Below are positions 35,564 through 46,037 of a DNA stretch of 64,000 nt, piece by piece. Where the stretch lies: contig NZ_CP080998.1 of assembly GCF_019645835.1 (NCBI RefSeq), forward strand, positions 2,914,001-2,978,000. The letters are read 5' to 3'. Each line of letters opens with the position of its first letter. The stretch's first letter is position 1. A program made the translations under genes and the position numbers. Under the pieces are notes generated by a model. It was not told the origin of the DNA and made no database searches. It saw only the letters and a program-made list of their open reading frames with translations. The stretch comes from Mycolicibacterium holsaticum DSM 44478 = JCM 12374. Lineage in GTDB: Bacteria > Actinomycetota > Actinomycetes > Mycobacteriales > Mycobacteriaceae.

Positions 35564-36520
35564 TCAGAAGGCTGTCGGCAGCGCGAGCACCGAGTCGATC
35601 GCCAGTGCGGCGAACACCACGGCAAGGTAGTTGTTGGACTGCAGGAACAGCCGCAGCGGTTTGACCGGCTCTCCGCGGCGCACCCCGGCGTTGAGCTGGT
35701 GGGCCATCAGCAGGAACCAGGCGCCGGCCAACAGCGCCACCGACGCATACAGCCATCCGGTGGCCAGCGCCAGCGCCAGCGTCGCGGCGACGGTCAGCCA
35801 GGTGTAGATGAGGATCTGCTTGGTGACCTGGCGCTCGGTGGCCACCGCGGGCAGCATCGGCACCCCGGCCGCCCGGTAGTCCTCCTTGTAGCGCATGGCC
35901 AGCGCCCACGTGTGTGGCGGCGTCCAGAAGAAGATGATCGCGAACATGACCAGCGCGGGCCATTCGATGGTGCCGGTGACCGCGGACCAGCCGATCATCA
36001 CCGGCATGCAGCCGGCGGCCCCGCCCCAGACGACGTTCTGCGAGGTGCGGCGCTTGAGCAGCAGGGTGTAGACCAGGACGTAGAACGCGATCGTGGCACC
36101 GGCGAGGTGGGCCGACAACAGGTTGGTGGTCCACCACAGCCAGAAGAACGAGGTGACCGAAAGTGCGAGGCCGAACACCAGCGCATGGCTGCGCGGCACG
36201 GTGGCGCGGGCCAGCGGCCTGCGCTCGGTGCGCTTCATCACCTTGTCGATGTCGGCGTCGGCCACGCAGTTGAGCGTGTTGGCGCCCGCCGCGGCGAGCA
36301 GCCCGCCGACGAGGGTGTTGAGGATCAGCAGCGGGTCGACGCTTCCGCGGTGCGCCAGCAGCATCGCGGGGATGGTGGTGACCAGCAGCAGCTCGATGAC
36401 GCGCGGCTTGGTCAGCGCGATGTAGCCGAGCACCTTGGTGAAGAACTGTCGCCGCAACCGGGTGGCGGTCGACGTCCGGTCCAGCGTCCCCTCGGTGAGG
36501 TGGCCTTCCCGAATGCTCAC
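35564..36520 (-). CDS. ctaB: Protoheme IX farnesyltransferase CtaB (heme O synthase)
   Basis: The 318-residue UbiA-superfamily membrane enzyme attaches a farnesyl chain to heme B, giving heme O for CtaA. The first Asp-rich motif [20 protein letters not shown] (about 94-113) and the [26 protein letters not shown] loop are diagnostic, and about nine hydrophobic helices follow. It starts at a GTG after GGGAGTTACCTGC. It shares a 195-bp divergent region with tkt. It corresponds to Rv1451. Confidence 0.97.
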   Translation of the reverse strand: MSIREGHLTEGTLDRTSTATRLRRQFFTKVLGYIALTKPRVIELLLVTTIPAMLLAHRGSVDPLLILNTLVGGLLAAAGANTLNCVADADIDKVMKRTERRPLARATVPRSHALVFGLALSVTSFFWLWWTTNLLSAHLAGATIAFYVLVYTLLLKRRTSQNVVWGGAAGCMPVMIGWSAVTGTIEWPALVMFAIIFFWTPPHTWALAMRYKEDYRAAGVPMLPAVATERQVTKQILIYTWLTVAATLALALATGWLYASVALLAGAWFLLMAHQLNAGVRRGEPVKPLRLFLQSNNYLAVVFAALAIDSVLALPTAF

Positions 36521-36715
36521 GCAGGTAACTCCCTAGAAATGGCGACAACGCGCGGCGTCTACTACAGACGATGGTAGACCTCGCCCCAACGGCGGCCTAA
36601 TCCCGCCCTTGTCCTCCGCAGTTCCCTCCCCGGCTGCCTGCATCGGATGACTATCCCGCACTAGGGTGTTTTTACAAGCAGCGTGCCGTGCCCTACCCCC
36701 GACCAGGAGTGCCTA
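36521..36715. promoter_or_regulatory. Divergent ctaB/tkt intergenic region
   Basis: The region holds a perfect inverted repeat GTCTAC (36557-36562) / GTAGAC (36574-36579) with an 11-bp spacer, close to the ctaB side. A TAGGGT -10-like hexamer lies at 36662-36667 for tkt. No encoded gene is seen. Confidence 0.45.
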
Positions 36716-38806
36716 GTGACCACCCTCGAAGAGATCTCCGCCCTTACCCGCCCGAATCACCCGGACGACTGGACGGAGGTCGACTCGCGTGCCGTCGACA
36801 CGGTGCGGGTGCTCGCCGCGGATGCGGTGCAGAAGGTCGGCAACGGCCATCCCGGCACCGCGATGAGCCTGGCTCCCCTGGCCTACACGCTGTTTCAGCG
36901 TCAGATGCGCCACGATCCCAGCGACGAACACTGGCTGGGCCGCGACCGCTTCGTGCTGTCCTGCGGGCATTCCAGCCTGACCCTCTACATCCAGCTGTAT
37001 CTGGGCGGTTTCGGGCTGGAGCTCTCCGACATCGAGGCGCTGCGCACCTTCAAGTCCAAGACGCCCGGGCACCCCGAGTTCCGCCACACCAAAGGTGTCG
37101 AGATCACCACCGGCCCGCTGGGCCAGGGGCTGGCCTCGGCGGTGGGGATGGCGATGGCGGCGCGCTACGAGCGGGGGCTGTTCGACCCCGACGCCGCACC
37201 GGGCACCAGCCCGTTCGACCACTACGTCTACGTGATCGCCTCCGACGGTGACATCGAGGAGGGCGTCACCAGCGAGGCGTCGTCGCTGGCGGGCACCCAG
37301 CAGCTGGGCAACCTGATCGTCTTCTACGACCACAACCAGATTTCGATCGAGGACGACACCAACATCGCGCTGTCGGAGGACACCGCCGCCCGCTACCGCG
37401 CCTACGGCTGGCACGTGCAGGAGGTCGAGGGCGGCGAGAACGTCGTCGGCATAGAAGAGGCCATCGCCGAGGCGAAACGGGTGACCGACAAACCGTCGTT
37501 CATCGCGCTGCGCACGATCATCGGCTATCCCGCGCCCAATTTGATGAACACCGGCAAGGCCCACGGCGCTGCGCTCGGCGAGGACGAGGTCGCCGCGATC
37601 AAGCAGATCCTCGACTTCGACCCGGAGAAGTCGTTCGAGGTGCGTCCCGAGGTCATCGAGCACACCCGCAAACTCGTCGACCGCGGCAGGGAAGCCCACG
37701 AGAAGTGGCAGAGCGAATTCGACGCCTGGGCGCAGCGGGAAACGGAGCGCAAGGCGCTGCTGGACCGGCTGCTGGCCCAGGAACTGCCCGACGGCTGGGA
37801 CGCCGATCTGACGTACTGGGAGCCCGGCTCCAAGGAGGTCGCCACCCGCGCGGCGTTCGGCCAGGTGCTCAACGACGTCGCGCCGAAGCTGCCCGAGCTG
37901 TGGGGCGGTTCGGCCGACCTGGCGGGTAGCAACAACACCACCATCAAGGGCGCCAAATCGTTTGGCCCACCGTCGATTTCGACCAAGGAATACTCCGCGG
38001 ACCCGTACGGCCGGGTGTTGCACTTCGGCGTGCGCGAACACGCCATGGGCTCAATCCTGTCCGGCATCGTGCTGCACGGCCCGACCCGCGCCTTCGGTGG
38101 CACGTTCCTGCAGTTCTCCGACTACATGCGCGCAGCGGTGCGGTTGGCCTCGTTGATGAACATCGACACGATCTACGTCTGGACCCACGACTCGATCGGT
38201 CTCGGTGAGGACGGGCCTACCCACCAGCCCGTCGAACACCTCGCGGCGCTGCGGGCCATCCCGAACCTCTCGGTGGTGCGCCCCGGCGATCCGAACGAAA
38301 CCGCGTACGCGTGGCGCACGATCATCGAACGCGGCGCCAACAGCGGGCCGGTCGGCCTGATCCTGACCCGTCAGGGCATCCCGGTGCTGGAGGGCACCGA
38401 CGCCGCTGGCGTGGCCAGGGGCGGTTACGTGCTCGGCGGCGCGCCCGAGGAGCATCCCGACGTGGCGCTGATCGGCACGGGTTCAGAGCTTCAGCTGTGT
38501 GTGGCAGCGCAAAAGATCCTGGCGGACAAGGGCATCACCGCGACGGTGGTGTCGATGCCGTGTGTGGAGTGGTTCGAGGCGCAGCCGGTCGAGTACCGCG
38601 ACAGCGTCCTGCCGCCCGCGGTGTCGGCCCGCGTCGCCGTCGAGGCGGCCGTCGCGCAGAGCTGGCACAAATTGGTCGGCGATACCGGCGAGATCGTGTC
38701 GATCGAGCATTACGGGGAATCCGCCGATTACAAGACGTTGTTCCGCGAATACGGGTTCACCCCAGAGGCTGTGGTGGCCGCCGCGGAGCGATCGCTAGAC
38801 AACTGA
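36716..38806 (+). CDS. tkt: Transketolase
   Basis: The start is the GTG at 36716 (696 aa), with CCAGGAGTGCCTA in front; an in-frame ATG at 36683 lies before that ribosome site and is rejected. The thiamine-diphosphate domain has the G-D-x(25-30)-N signature starting at ASDGDIEEG (about residue 178), and the pyrimidine domain has GVREHAMG. Catalytic-type histidines appear in [10 protein letters not shown] and HSSLTLYI. The enzyme transfers two-carbon units in the pentose-phosphate pathway. It heads the tkt-tal-zwf-opcA-pgl operon, the conserved actinobacterial arrangement. It corresponds to Rv1449c. Confidence 0.98.
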   Translation: MTTLEEISALTRPNHPDDWTEVDSRAVDTVRVLAADAVQKVGNGHPGTAMSLAPLAYTLFQRQMRHDPSDEHWLGRDRFVLSCGHSSLTLYIQLYLGGFGLELSDIEALRTFKSKTPGHPEFRHTKGVEITTGPLGQGLASAVGMAMAARYERGLFDPDAAPGTSPFDHYVYVIASDGDIEEGVTSEASSLAGTQQLGNLIVFYDHNQISIEDDTNIALSEDTAARYRAYGWHVQEVEGGENVVGIEEAIAEAKRVTDKPSFIALRTIIGYPAPNLMNTGKAHGAALGEDEVAAIKQILDFDPEKSFEVRPEVIEHTRKLVDRGREAHEKWQSEFDAWAQRETERKALLDRLLAQELPDGWDADLTYWEPGSKEVATRAAFGQVLNDVAPKLPELWGGSADLAGSNNTTIKGAKSFGPPSISTKEYSADPYGRVLHFGVREHAMGSILSGIVLHGPTRAFGGTFLQFSDYMRAAVRLASLMNIDTIYVWTHDSIGLGEDGPTHQPVEHLAALRAIPNLSVVRPGDPNETAYAWRTIIERGANSGPVGLILTRQGIPVLEGTDAAGVARGGYVLGGAPEEHPDVALIGTGSELQLCVAAQKILADKGITATVVSMPCVEWFEAQPVEYRDSVLPPAVSARVAVEAAVAQSWHKLVGDTGEIVSIEHYGESADYKTLFREYGFTPEAVVAAAERSLDN

Positions 38807-38822
38807 ACGGAAAGGTAGAGCA

Positions 38823-39941
38823 ATGGCTCAGAATCCCAACCTGGCGGCGCTGTCCGCCGCGGGGGTGTCTGTATGGCTCGACGATCTCTCCAGGGACCGT
38901 CTGCAGACCGGCAACCTACAGGAGTTGATCGACACCAAGTGCGTGGTGGGCGTCACCACGAACCCGTCGATCTTCCAGGCCGCCCTGTCGAAGGGCACCG
39001 CCTATGACGCGCAGGTCGCCGAACTCGCCGCGCGCGGTGCGGACGTGGACGCCACGGTCCGAACCGTCACGACCGACGACGTCCGCAACGCCTGCGACGT
39101 GCTCGCCAAGGCCTACGAGGCCTCCGACGGCGTGGACGGTCGGGTCTCCATCGAGGTGGACCCCCGGCTGGCGCACGACACCGACAAGACGATCCTTCAG
39201 GCCATCGAACTGTGGAAGATCGTCGACCGGCCGAACCTGTTCATCAAGATCCCGGCAACCATTGCCGGCCTTCCGGCGATCACCGCCACGCTGGCAGAAG
39301 GTATTTCGGTCAACGTCACGCTGATCTTCTCCGTCGAGCGGCACCGTCAGGTCATGGACGCCTACCTGGCCGGTCTGGAGAAGGCCAAACAGGCCGGCCA
39401 CGACGTGTCCAAGATCCATTCCGTCGCATCGTTTTTCGTATCGCGGGTGGACACCGAAGTCGACAACCGGCTGGACAAGATCGGCTCACCCGAAGCGCTG
39501 GCGCTGCGCGGTCAGGCCGGCATCGCCAACGCGCGGCTGGCCTACGCCGCCTACGAGGAGGTGTTCGTCGGCGGCTCGCGCTACGAAGCGCTCAAGGCCG
39601 ACGGCGCCCGCGTGCAGCGCCCGCTGTGGGCGTCCACCGGTGTGAAGAACCCCGACTACGCCGACACCCTCTACGTCACCGAACTCGTCGCACCCAACAC
39701 CGTGAACACCATCCCTGAGAAGACGCTGGACGCGGTCGCCGACCACGGTGTCATCACCGGTGACACCGTCACCGGCAAGGGCGCGGAGTCCCAGGCCCTC
39801 TTCGACAAGCTGGCCGGCGTCGGTGTCGACCTGACCGACGTGTTCAAGGTGCTCGAAGACGAGGGCGTCGAGAAGTTCGAGAAGTCGTGGCAGGAGCTGC
39901 TCGAGGCTACGCAGGGTCAGCTCGACGCCGCGAAGAAATGA
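38823..39941 (+). CDS. tal: Transaldolase
   Basis: The 372-residue actinobacterial-type transaldolase transfers dihydroxyacetone units between sugar phosphates. The Schiff-base lysine is Lys142 in FIKIPAT. Conserved TTNPSIFQ (near residue 40) and [16 protein letters not shown] strands are present. Ribosome site GGAAAGGTAGAGCA precedes the ATG, 16 bp after tkt. Its stop overlaps the zwf start (ATGA). It corresponds to Rv1448c. Confidence 0.97.
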   Translation: MAQNPNLAALSAAGVSVWLDDLSRDRLQTGNLQELIDTKCVVGVTTNPSIFQAALSKGTAYDAQVAELAARGADVDATVRTVTTDDVRNACDVLAKAYEASDGVDGRVSIEVDPRLAHDTDKTILQAIELWKIVDRPNLFIKIPATIAGLPAITATLAEGISVNVTLIFSVERHRQVMDAYLAGLEKAKQAGHDVSKIHSVASFFVSRVDTEVDNRLDKIGSPEALALRGQAGIANARLAYAAYEEVFVGGSRYEALKADGARVQRPLWASTGVKNPDYADTLYVTELVAPNTVNTIPEKTLDAVADHGVITGDTVTGKGAESQALFDKLAGVGVDLTDVFKVLEDEGVEKFEKSWQELLEATQGQLDAAKK

Positions 39942-41497
39942 CCTCCGCGGCCCAGCGAGCCGCGTCGGGCGGCCCGGGATGGCTTAATCCGTTGCGGGAC
40001 AAGCGGGACAAGAGAATGCCCCGCATCCCGGGTCCCTGTGGTTTGGTGATCTTCGGCGTCACCGGCGACCTCGCCCGTAAGAAGTTGATGCCGGCCATCT
40101 ACGACCTGGCCAATCGTGGCCTGCTGCCCGCCAGCTTCAGCCTGGTGGGTTTCGCTCGCCGGGAGTGGGCCGACGAGAACTTCAGCCAGGTCGTGCATGA
40201 CGCCGTCAAGAAGAATGCGCGCACACCGTTCCGCCAAGAGGTCTGGGATCGCCTGGCCGAGGGAATCCGGTTCGTCCAAGGCTCTTTCGACGACGAGGGG
40301 GCATTCGCCCGGCTCACCGAAACGCTGGAGAAGCTGGACGCGGAACGGGGCACCGCGGGCAACCATGCGTTCTATCTGTCCATACCGCCCAACGCGTTCC
40401 AGATGGTCTGCGAGCAGTTGCAGAAATCCGGCCTCGCCCGCCCGCAGAACGGCCGCTGGAGCCGGGTCGTCATCGAGAAGCCGTTCGGTCACGACCTGCA
40501 GAGCGCCCGTGAACTCAACGCCGTGGTCAACAGTGTGTTCCCCGAGGAGTCGGTGTTCCGGATCGACCACTACCTCGGCAAGGAGACCGTGCAGAACATC
40601 CTGGCGCTGCGCTTCGCCAACGAGCTGTACGAGCCGATCTGGAACGCCAACTACGTTGACAGCGTGCAGATCACGATGTCGGAAGACATCGGTCTGGGCG
40701 GGCGCGCCGGTTACTACGACGGGGTCGGCGCCGCCAGGGACGTGATCCAGAACCACCTGCTTCAGCTGTTGGCCCTGGTGGGCATGGAGGAGCCGGCCAA
40801 CTTCGGGCCGCGCCAACTGCAGGCGGAGAAAATCAAGATGCTCTCGGCGACGCGGCTGATGCACCCGCTGGATCAGACCACCGCCCGCGGCCAGTACGCG
40901 GCCGGATGGCAGGGCAGCGTGAAGGTGCCCGGGCTGCTGGAAGAAGAAGGCTTCTCGAAGGATTCGACGACCGAGACGTTCGCCGCGATCGCCCTCGAGG
41001 TCGACAACCGGCGCTGGGCGGGTGTGCCGTTCTTCCTGCGCACGGGAAAGCGCCTGGCGCGCCGGGTCACCGAGGTCGCCTTGATCCTCAAGAAGGCGCC
41101 GTTCCTGCCGTTCGACAAGACAATGACCGAGGAGCTCGGGCAGAACGCTCTGGTGATCCGCATCCAGCCCGACGAGGGCATCACCACCAGGTTCGGTTCC
41201 AAGGTGCCGGGCAGCCAGATGGAGGTCCGCGATGTCAGCATGGACTTCTCCTACGGCTCGGCCTTCGCCGAGGACTCCCCCGAGGCCTACGAACGGCTGA
41301 TCCTCGATGTGCTGCTCGGCGAACCCTCGCTGTTCCCAGTGAACGCCGAGGTCGAATTGTCCTGGGAAATCCTCGATCCGGTGCTGAACTACTGGGCTGA
41401 ACACGGAAGACCCGAGGCCTACGAGTCGGGCACCTGGGGTCCGCCGTCGGCGTTCGACATGCTGCACCGCATGGGCAGGGAATGGAGGCGGCCGTGA
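39938..41497 (+). CDS. zwf: Glucose-6-phosphate 1-dehydrogenase
   Basis: The start is the ATG at 39938 (519 aa), giving an ATGA overlap with tal; the frame stays open upstream but only inside tal. The NADP motif [20 protein letters not shown] (about 33-52) and the substrate motif RIDHYLGKE with catalytic His211 and Lys215 are intact. It produces NADPH and 6-phosphogluconolactone. The next gene encodes its assembly/redox partner OpcA and the third encodes the lactonase, so the operon encodes consecutive steps. It corresponds to Rv1447c (zwf2). Confidence 0.98.
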   Translation: MTSAAQRAASGGPGWLNPLRDKRDKRMPRIPGPCGLVIFGVTGDLARKKLMPAIYDLANRGLLPASFSLVGFARREWADENFSQVVHDAVKKNARTPFRQEVWDRLAEGIRFVQGSFDDEGAFARLTETLEKLDAERGTAGNHAFYLSIPPNAFQMVCEQLQKSGLARPQNGRWSRVVIEKPFGHDLQSARELNAVVNSVFPEESVFRIDHYLGKETVQNILALRFANELYEPIWNANYVDSVQITMSEDIGLGGRAGYYDGVGAARDVIQNHLLQLLALVGMEEPANFGPRQLQAEKIKMLSATRLMHPLDQTTARGQYAAGWQGSVKVPGLLEEEGFSKDSTTETFAAIALEVDNRRWAGVPFFLRTGKRLARRVTEVALILKKAPFLPFDKTMTEELGQNALVIRIQPDEGITTRFGSKVPGSQMEVRDVSMDFSYGSAFAEDSPEAYERLILDVLLGEPSLFPVNAEVELSWEILDPVLNYWAEHGRPEAYESGTWGPPSAFDMLHRMGREWRRP

Positions 41498-42405
41498 TTG
41501 TCGACCTGCCAGATACGACCACGAACGACATCAACAAGAAGATCACCGGTCTGCGTGAGGAAGGCGGCGCGATCACGCTCAGCCGGGTGTTGACGCTGGT
41601 CATCGTCCCCGACACCGAGAGCTGCCTCGAGGGTGCGATCGAGGCCGCCAACTACGCGAGCCGTGAGCATCCGAGCCGGGTCATCGTGGTCGTCGCGGGC
41701 GATCGCGGTGCGGCACAGCCACGGCTGGACGGCGAGATCCGCGTCGGCGCAGACGCGGGGGCCGGCGAAATCGTGGTGCTGCGACTGCACGGCGAACTCG
41801 CCGATCACGCCGAGAGCGTGGTGCTGCCGTTCCTGCTGCCCGACACCCCGGTGGTGGCCTGGTGGCCGGCCGCCGCGCCACCGGTTCCTGCCCAGGATCC
41901 GTTGGGCAGGTTGGCGATTCGAAGGATCACCGACGCCACGGGCTGCCCCGATCCGTTGGCGGCGATCAAGGGTCGGCTCGACGGCTACTCGGACGGTGAC
42001 ACCGATCTGGCGTGGAGCCGGGTCACCTACTGGCGGGCGCTGCTGGCGGCAGCCGTTGAAATGGAACCACACGAGCCCGTCACCTCCGCGCTCGTATCAG
42101 GGCTCAAGACCGAACCGGCGCTTGACATCCTGGCCGGTTGGTTGGCCAGCAGGATCGACGGTCCGGTACAACGGGTGACCGGTGAACTCAAGGTCGAGCT
42201 CGTCCGCGACGGTGAGACCATCACGCTGCGGCGGCCACAGGACGGGGTGACCGCCACGTTGAGCCGCACCAGCCGGCCCGAAGCGCGGATTCCGTTGGCG
42301 CGCAGGGAAGCCAAGGAGTGTCTCGCCGAAGATCTGCGCAGGCTCGACCCGGACGAGATCTACCACGAAGCGCTACAAGGCATAGGCAAGGTGCAATACA
42401 CGTGA
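41494..42405 (+). CDS. opcA: Glucose-6-phosphate dehydrogenase assembly protein OpcA
   Basis: I choose the GTG at 41494 (303 aa), with GGAGGCGGCC directly before it and a GTGA overlap with zwf; a start 12 bp upstream is less likely. OpcA binds and activates G6PDH in cyanobacteria and actinobacteria. The fold has no recognised catalytic site. The block [11 protein letters not shown] and the C-terminal [21 protein letters not shown] region are characteristic of the family. pgl follows with a 4-bp overlap. It corresponds to Rv1446c, which has the same length. Confidence 0.96.
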   Translation: MIVDLPDTTTNDINKKITGLREEGGAITLSRVLTLVIVPDTESCLEGAIEAANYASREHPSRVIVVVAGDRGAAQPRLDGEIRVGADAGAGEIVVLRLHGELADHAESVVLPFLLPDTPVVAWWPAAAPPVPAQDPLGRLAIRRITDATGCPDPLAAIKGRLDGYSDGDTDLAWSRVTYWRALLAAAVEMEPHEPVTSALVSGLKTEPALDILAGWLASRIDGPVQRVTGELKVELVRDGETITLRRPQDGVTATLSRTSRPEARIPLARREAKECLAEDLRRLDPDEIYHEALQGIGKVQYT

Positions 42406-43139
42406 GCACGATCATCGAGAAGTACCCGGACACCACCGCCCTGGTCGAGGCCGCAGGTGATCGGCTGGTGGGAGCGATCAGCGACGCGATCGCGACGCGC
42501 GGCAGTGCGCACATCGTGTTGACCGGCGGCGGCACGGGCATTGGGCTGCTCAAACGCGTCGCGGCGCGCGGTGCCGACCTCGACTGGGCGAAGGTGCATC
42601 TGTACTGGGGCGATGACCGGTTCGTCCCCGCCGACGACGACGAGCGCAACCACAAGCAGGCCGCCGAGGCGCTGCTGGACCACATCGACATCCCTGCGGC
42701 CAACGTGCATCCGATGGCGCCCAGCGGAGGCGAGTTCGGCGACGACATCGAGGCCGCCGCAGGCGATTACGAGCGAGTGTTGGCCGCCAACGCCGAAGAC
42801 GGTCAACCGGCGCCGGATTTCGATGTGCACCTGCTGGGCATGGGCGGCGAGGGCCACATCAACTCGCTGTTTCCCCACACGGCCGCGGTGCGGGAGAAAG
42901 ACCGCCTGGTGGTCGCCGTGACCGACTCCCCCAAACCGCCGCCGCGGCGCATCACGCTGACGCTGTCGGCGGTGCAGCGGTCGCGGCAGGTGTGGCTCGT
43001 GGTCTCGGGCGGGGCGAAGGCCGAGGCGGTGGCCGCCGCGGTCGGCGGCGCGGACCCCGAGGACTGGCCCGCGGCGGGCGCGGTTGGCCGCGAGGCGACG
43101 GTCTGGCTACTCGACGAAGAGGCCGCCGCCGAACTCTGA
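42402..43139 (+). CDS. pgl: 6-phosphogluconolactonase
   Basis: The start is the GTG at 42402 (245 aa), overlapping the opcA stop in GTGA. The NagB/RpiA-like fold has [12 protein letters not shown] (about 38-49), YWGDDRFVP (conserved Asp/Arg) and [15 protein letters not shown] (His in the active site). It hydrolyses the lactone made by Zwf. It is the last gene of the pentose-phosphate operon, followed by a strong hairpin at 43156-43187. It corresponds to Rv1445c (devB). Confidence 0.97.
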   Translation: MSTIIEKYPDTTALVEAAGDRLVGAISDAIATRGSAHIVLTGGGTGIGLLKRVAARGADLDWAKVHLYWGDDRFVPADDDERNHKQAAEALLDHIDIPAANVHPMAPSGGEFGDDIEAAAGDYERVLAANAEDGQPAPDFDVHLLGMGGEGHINSLFPHTAAVREKDRLVVAVTDSPKPPPRRITLTLSAVQRSRQVWLVVSGGAKAEAVAAAVGGADPEDWPAAGAVGREATVWLLDEEAAAEL

Positions 43140-43155
43140 GACCCGTCAGTTGTGA

Positions 43156-43187
43156 TGTCGCAGAACTGTCACCGAAGTCCTGCGACA
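43156..43187 (+). terminator. Hairpin after the pentose-phosphate operon
   Basis: TGTCGCAG (43156-43163) pairs perfectly with CTGCGACA (43180-43187). After one mismatch the stem continues with ACT/AGT, leaving an 8-nt loop. No U-tract follows. It sits 17 bp after pgl and 42 bp before the HNH gene, so it probably insulates the two. Confidence 0.6.
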
Positions 43188-43209
43188 AGACAGCCCAAAT
43201 TGTCAGATC

Positions 43210-43225
43210 TCGAATGTATGTTCGA
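43210..43225. promoter_or_regulatory. LexA (SOS) box overlapping the HNH-gene promoter
   Basis: TCGAATGTATGTTCGA differs at one base from the mycobacterial SOS box TCGAAC-N4-GTTCGA. It overlaps the -10 box TATGTT (43217-43222), which lies 6 bp before the ATG at 43229. LexA binding would therefore block transcription directly. Confidence 0.8.
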
Positions 43226-43228
43226 ACT

Positions 43229-44764
43229 ATGTCAGGGCACGGGTTGCAGGCGGCGATCGCCGGGCTGCGTGCCGCCTATGAAGAGGTGGCGGCGTGCGAA
43301 CTGGACCTGTTGACCCGCCCTGATCTGCTGGCCGCTCTCGACGAGGTGGAAACGTTGTCGTGTCAGTTGCCGACGATGAGCCACCGCTTGCTGGCGCGTC
43401 TGCAGTGCGAGACGACGCCGGGAGAGCTGGGCGCGTGCTCGTGGAAAGAAGTACTGCGGGTTCGCTACCGGATCTCGACGAAAGAGGCGAACCGGCGGGT
43501 GACGGAAACCGAACTGCTGGCGCCGCGCCAGGCGGTGACGGGCCCGTCGCTGCCGCCGGCGTTGCCCGCCACCGCCGCCGCCCAAGCCCACGGGCTGATC
43601 AACGCCGAACATGTCGAGGTCATCCGCAAATCGGTGGCCAAGTTGCCGGGCTGGGTGGATGCGGTCACCCGCGATCAATTCGAGGTCGACCTGGTGCGTA
43701 CGGCGGTCAAAGTCGGGCCCAAAGAACTCACCGACATGGCTGACCTGACGTTGTTTCTGCTGGACCAGGACGGGCCGGAACCCACCGACGTCGAACGGGC
43801 CCGCAAGCGTGGGGTCAGGAAGTCCAGACAAGGTGCCGACGGGATGGTCGAACTGCGCGCGCTGCTGACCCCCGAGGCGTGGGCGGTGTGGGAGGCGATC
43901 TTCGCCAAATACGCCGCACCTGGCATGTGTAACCCCGACGATCCCGAACCGTGCACGTCGGGCACACCCACACAGGCCCAGATCGACAACGACCACCGCA
44001 GCCTGGCTCAGCGTCAACACGATGCGCTGATCGCCGTCGGGCGCATTGCGTTGATGAGTGGTGAGCTCGGCCAGCTCAACGGGCTGCCGGTGTCGATCAT
44101 CATCCGAACCACCCTGCAGGACCTGGAATCGCGCGCCGGGGTCGGCACCACCGGCGGCGGCACCGTCATGCCGATCGCCGATGTGATCCGGCTGGGCGCT
44201 CACGCCAACCACTACTTGGCGGTGTTCGACAAAGCAACCGGATCAGCGATGGATCTGTACCGCGCCAAGCGCATCGCCTCGCCGGCGCAGCGGATCATGT
44301 TGATTGCTCGCGACGGCGGATGCACCAAACCGTGCTGCACGGTCGGCGCCTACGGCTCCCAAGTTCATCACGTGGTGGCAGATTGGGCAGCCGGCGGCAA
44401 CACCAACGTCGACGAACTCGGGCTGGCCTGCGGACCGCACAACCGCAGCGTCGACACCGACGGCGGCTGGACCACCCGCATGAACGACCGCGGCGAAGTC
44501 GAATGGCTCCCACCACCCGATCTCGACACCGGCCAAGCCCGACTCAACTACTACCACCGACCCGAACGCCTCCTACGACCCGACGACGAGCCCGAAGACC
44601 AACCGTCAACCGAACCCACCAACATCCCGGTTGCAGGCCCGCAGTCGGATGCCGCGCCCGCCGACGACAACCAGGTCGTCGAAGGCGAATCGGCTGCCGC
44701 GCGGTCATTCCCCGGAGCCAGCGAGCCCGGCGGGCCGGCACCCCCAGGAGACCGGGCGGCCTGA
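43229..44764 (+). CDS. 13E12-family DUF222/HNH endonuclease-domain protein
   Basis: The start is the ATG at 43229 (511 aa), set by the TATGTT box; an in-frame ATG at 43214 lies inside the LexA site. The N-terminal DUF222 domain (about 10-330) is typical of the multicopy 13E12 repeat family. The C-terminal HNH domain (about 365-410) has Cys365 and an adjacent Cys cluster (CTKPCC), the His380/His381 pair (QVHHV), and the downstream NVDELGLACGPHN. The last 80 residues are Pro/Asp/Glu-rich and disordered. Codon use in that tail looks more repetitive than in its neighbours. A family link to mobile DNA and DNA damage is known; the actual substrate is not. Confidence 0.93.
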   Translation: MSGHGLQAAIAGLRAAYEEVAACELDLLTRPDLLAALDEVETLSCQLPTMSHRLLARLQCETTPGELGACSWKEVLRVRYRISTKEANRRVTETELLAPRQAVTGPSLPPALPATAAAQAHGLINAEHVEVIRKSVAKLPGWVDAVTRDQFEVDLVRTAVKVGPKELTDMADLTLFLLDQDGPEPTDVERARKRGVRKSRQGADGMVELRALLTPEAWAVWEAIFAKYAAPGMCNPDDPEPCTSGTPTQAQIDNDHRSLAQRQHDALIAVGRIALMSGELGQLNGLPVSIIIRTTLQDLESRAGVGTTGGGTVMPIADVIRLGAHANHYLAVFDKATGSAMDLYRAKRIASPAQRIMLIARDGGCTKPCCTVGAYGSQVHHVVADWAAGGNTNVDELGLACGPHNRSVDTDGGWTTRMNDRGEVEWLPPPDLDTGQARLNYYHRPERLLRPDDEPEDQPSTEPTNIPVAGPQSDAAPADDNQVVEGESAAARSFPGASEPGGPAPPGDRAA

Positions 44765-44831
44765 CCGCCGCGAGAGATCGCAACGCCACGGAAAATTCGA
44801 CGGCGCCGGCACCAGGGCCATAATTGTGGCC

Positions 44832-45203
44832 ATGGCAGACAAAGGCGGCAAGCCGGTGCGCACCGGGCCCGAGCGGATCAGGAAGCTGGCACAGGCGGCG
44901 CTCAACGCCGATGTCACCGTCGAGCAGGTCGACACCATCCTGGAGGGGCTCAGCGAGACCCTCGTCGATCTGAACAGCTCCACCGAGAACCTCGATGCCA
45001 CGCTGGAGCGGTTCAACGAGACGATCAACAGCATCAACGAACTTGCACCCCGCCTCAACGCGGTCGTCGATCGCATGGAGGGCATCGTCGCCCGCGTCGA
45101 ACGCATCGTCGGCATCGGGGAATCGGTGATGTCGCCGTTGGCCGCGACCGAACAGGTGGTGCGCGGCGCGGTGAACAAGGTCCGCCGGAGCACCGGGTTG
45201 TAG
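44832..45203 (+). CDS. Small coiled-coil protein (Rv1444c position)
   Basis: The 123-residue protein is dominated by an amphipathic helix/coiled coil from about residue 22 to 95, with heptads such as TVEQVDTILEGLSETLVDLN and TENLDATLERFNETIN. It has a basic N-terminus and no signal peptide or membrane span. It resembles phasin-like or structural adaptor proteins in pattern only. A CATAAT box lies 7 bp before the ATG, so a leaderless mRNA is likely; there is no Shine-Dalgarno sequence. By position it corresponds to Rv1444c. Function unknown. Confidence 0.8.
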   Translation: MADKGGKPVRTGPERIRKLAQAALNADVTVEQVDTILEGLSETLVDLNSSTENLDATLERFNETINSINELAPRLNAVVDRMEGIVARVERIVGIGESVMSPLAATEQVVRGAVNKVRRSTGL

Positions 45204-45227
45204 AGCCGCGCGGGCCGGCGATACCGG

Positions 45228-46031
45228 TCAGACGAAGTCCGAACCGCCGTCCACGTTGACGGTGGCACCCGTCACGTAGCCGTTGCGTCGCGACGCCAGG
45301 TAGACGGTCATGGAGGCGATCTCTTCGGGCAGTCCGGCGCGGCCGAGGTCACACGGTTGGTGGAAATTGTTGTCGATCCACGTCATGACGTCGACGGGGT
45401 TGGTGGCGTCCAGACCTTCAGCGGCCAGGATGTCTTTCAGTTGCTCGGTGAAGCTGGCCGTGACGATGGTGCCGGGACACACGCAGTTCACCAGGATGCC
45501 CTCCTTGGCAAGGCTTTTCGACAGGTTCTTGGTGATACTGGTCAACGCTGACTTGGCCGCGGTGTAGGCCACCAGCCGCGGGTTCTGCCGTTGAATCGAA
45601 TGGGCCGACAGCGTCACGATCCGCGCCCACTCGGCGGCGCGCATCAGCGGCAATGCGGCGCGGATCGACCTGACCGCCGACATGGTGCCCAGCGAGAACG
45701 CCTCGTTCCACTGCGCGTCGTCCATCTCCTCGAAGTAGCCGTCCCCGGGTCCGATCGTGTGAATCAAGCTGTTGACCGAACCCCAGCGTCGGCCGACGGT
45801 GTCGAAGGCCTTGACTATCGCGTCGGCGTCGGACATGTCCACGCCGATTCCCACGGCATCGGGTGCGCCGTTGTCCCGCAGTATCGCCACGGCCTCTTCG
45901 AGAGCCGTTGCGCCTCTTGCCATCACCGCGACCCGCGCACCCTCCTGTGCGAGCGTGGTCGCAATGGCCAGGCCCATCCCCTTGCTGCCGCCCGTGACGA
46001 CCGCCGTCGACCCCGCCAGGCCCAGATCCAT
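45228..46031 (-). CDS. Short-chain dehydrogenase/reductase
   Basis: The 267-residue SDR has the cofactor motif GGSKGMG (about 14-20), the catalytic Ser in TLSAHS, and YTAAK (Tyr and Lys about 155-159). It lacks membrane segments. It is the last gene of a four-gene same-strand operon (DUF1214, sulfotransferase, TetR, SDR). In M. tuberculosis the trio Rv3531c-Rv3530c-Rv3529c, as recalled, has the same enzyme types, which suggests a shared pathway acting on a lipid or sterol-like alcohol. The substrate is unknown. Confidence 0.92.
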   Translation of the reverse strand: MDLGLAGSTAVVTGGSKGMGLAIATTLAQEGARVAVMARGATALEEAVAILRDNGAPDAVGIGVDMSDADAIVKAFDTVGRRWGSVNSLIHTIGPGDGYFEEMDDAQWNEAFSLGTMSAVRSIRAALPLMRAAEWARIVTLSAHSIQRQNPRLVAYTAAKSALTSITKNLSKSLAKEGILVNCVCPGTIVTASFTEQLKDILAAEGLDATNPVDVMTWIDNNFHQPCDLGRAGLPEEIASMTVYLASRRNGYVTGATVNVDGGSDFV

Positions 46032-46037
46032 TTTTAG

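Noticed and set aside
43229..44764. 13E12/HNH gene as an active insertion sequence or intein
   Set aside because: No terminal inverted repeats, target duplication or transposase are visible. It is a stand-alone gene of a repeat family.
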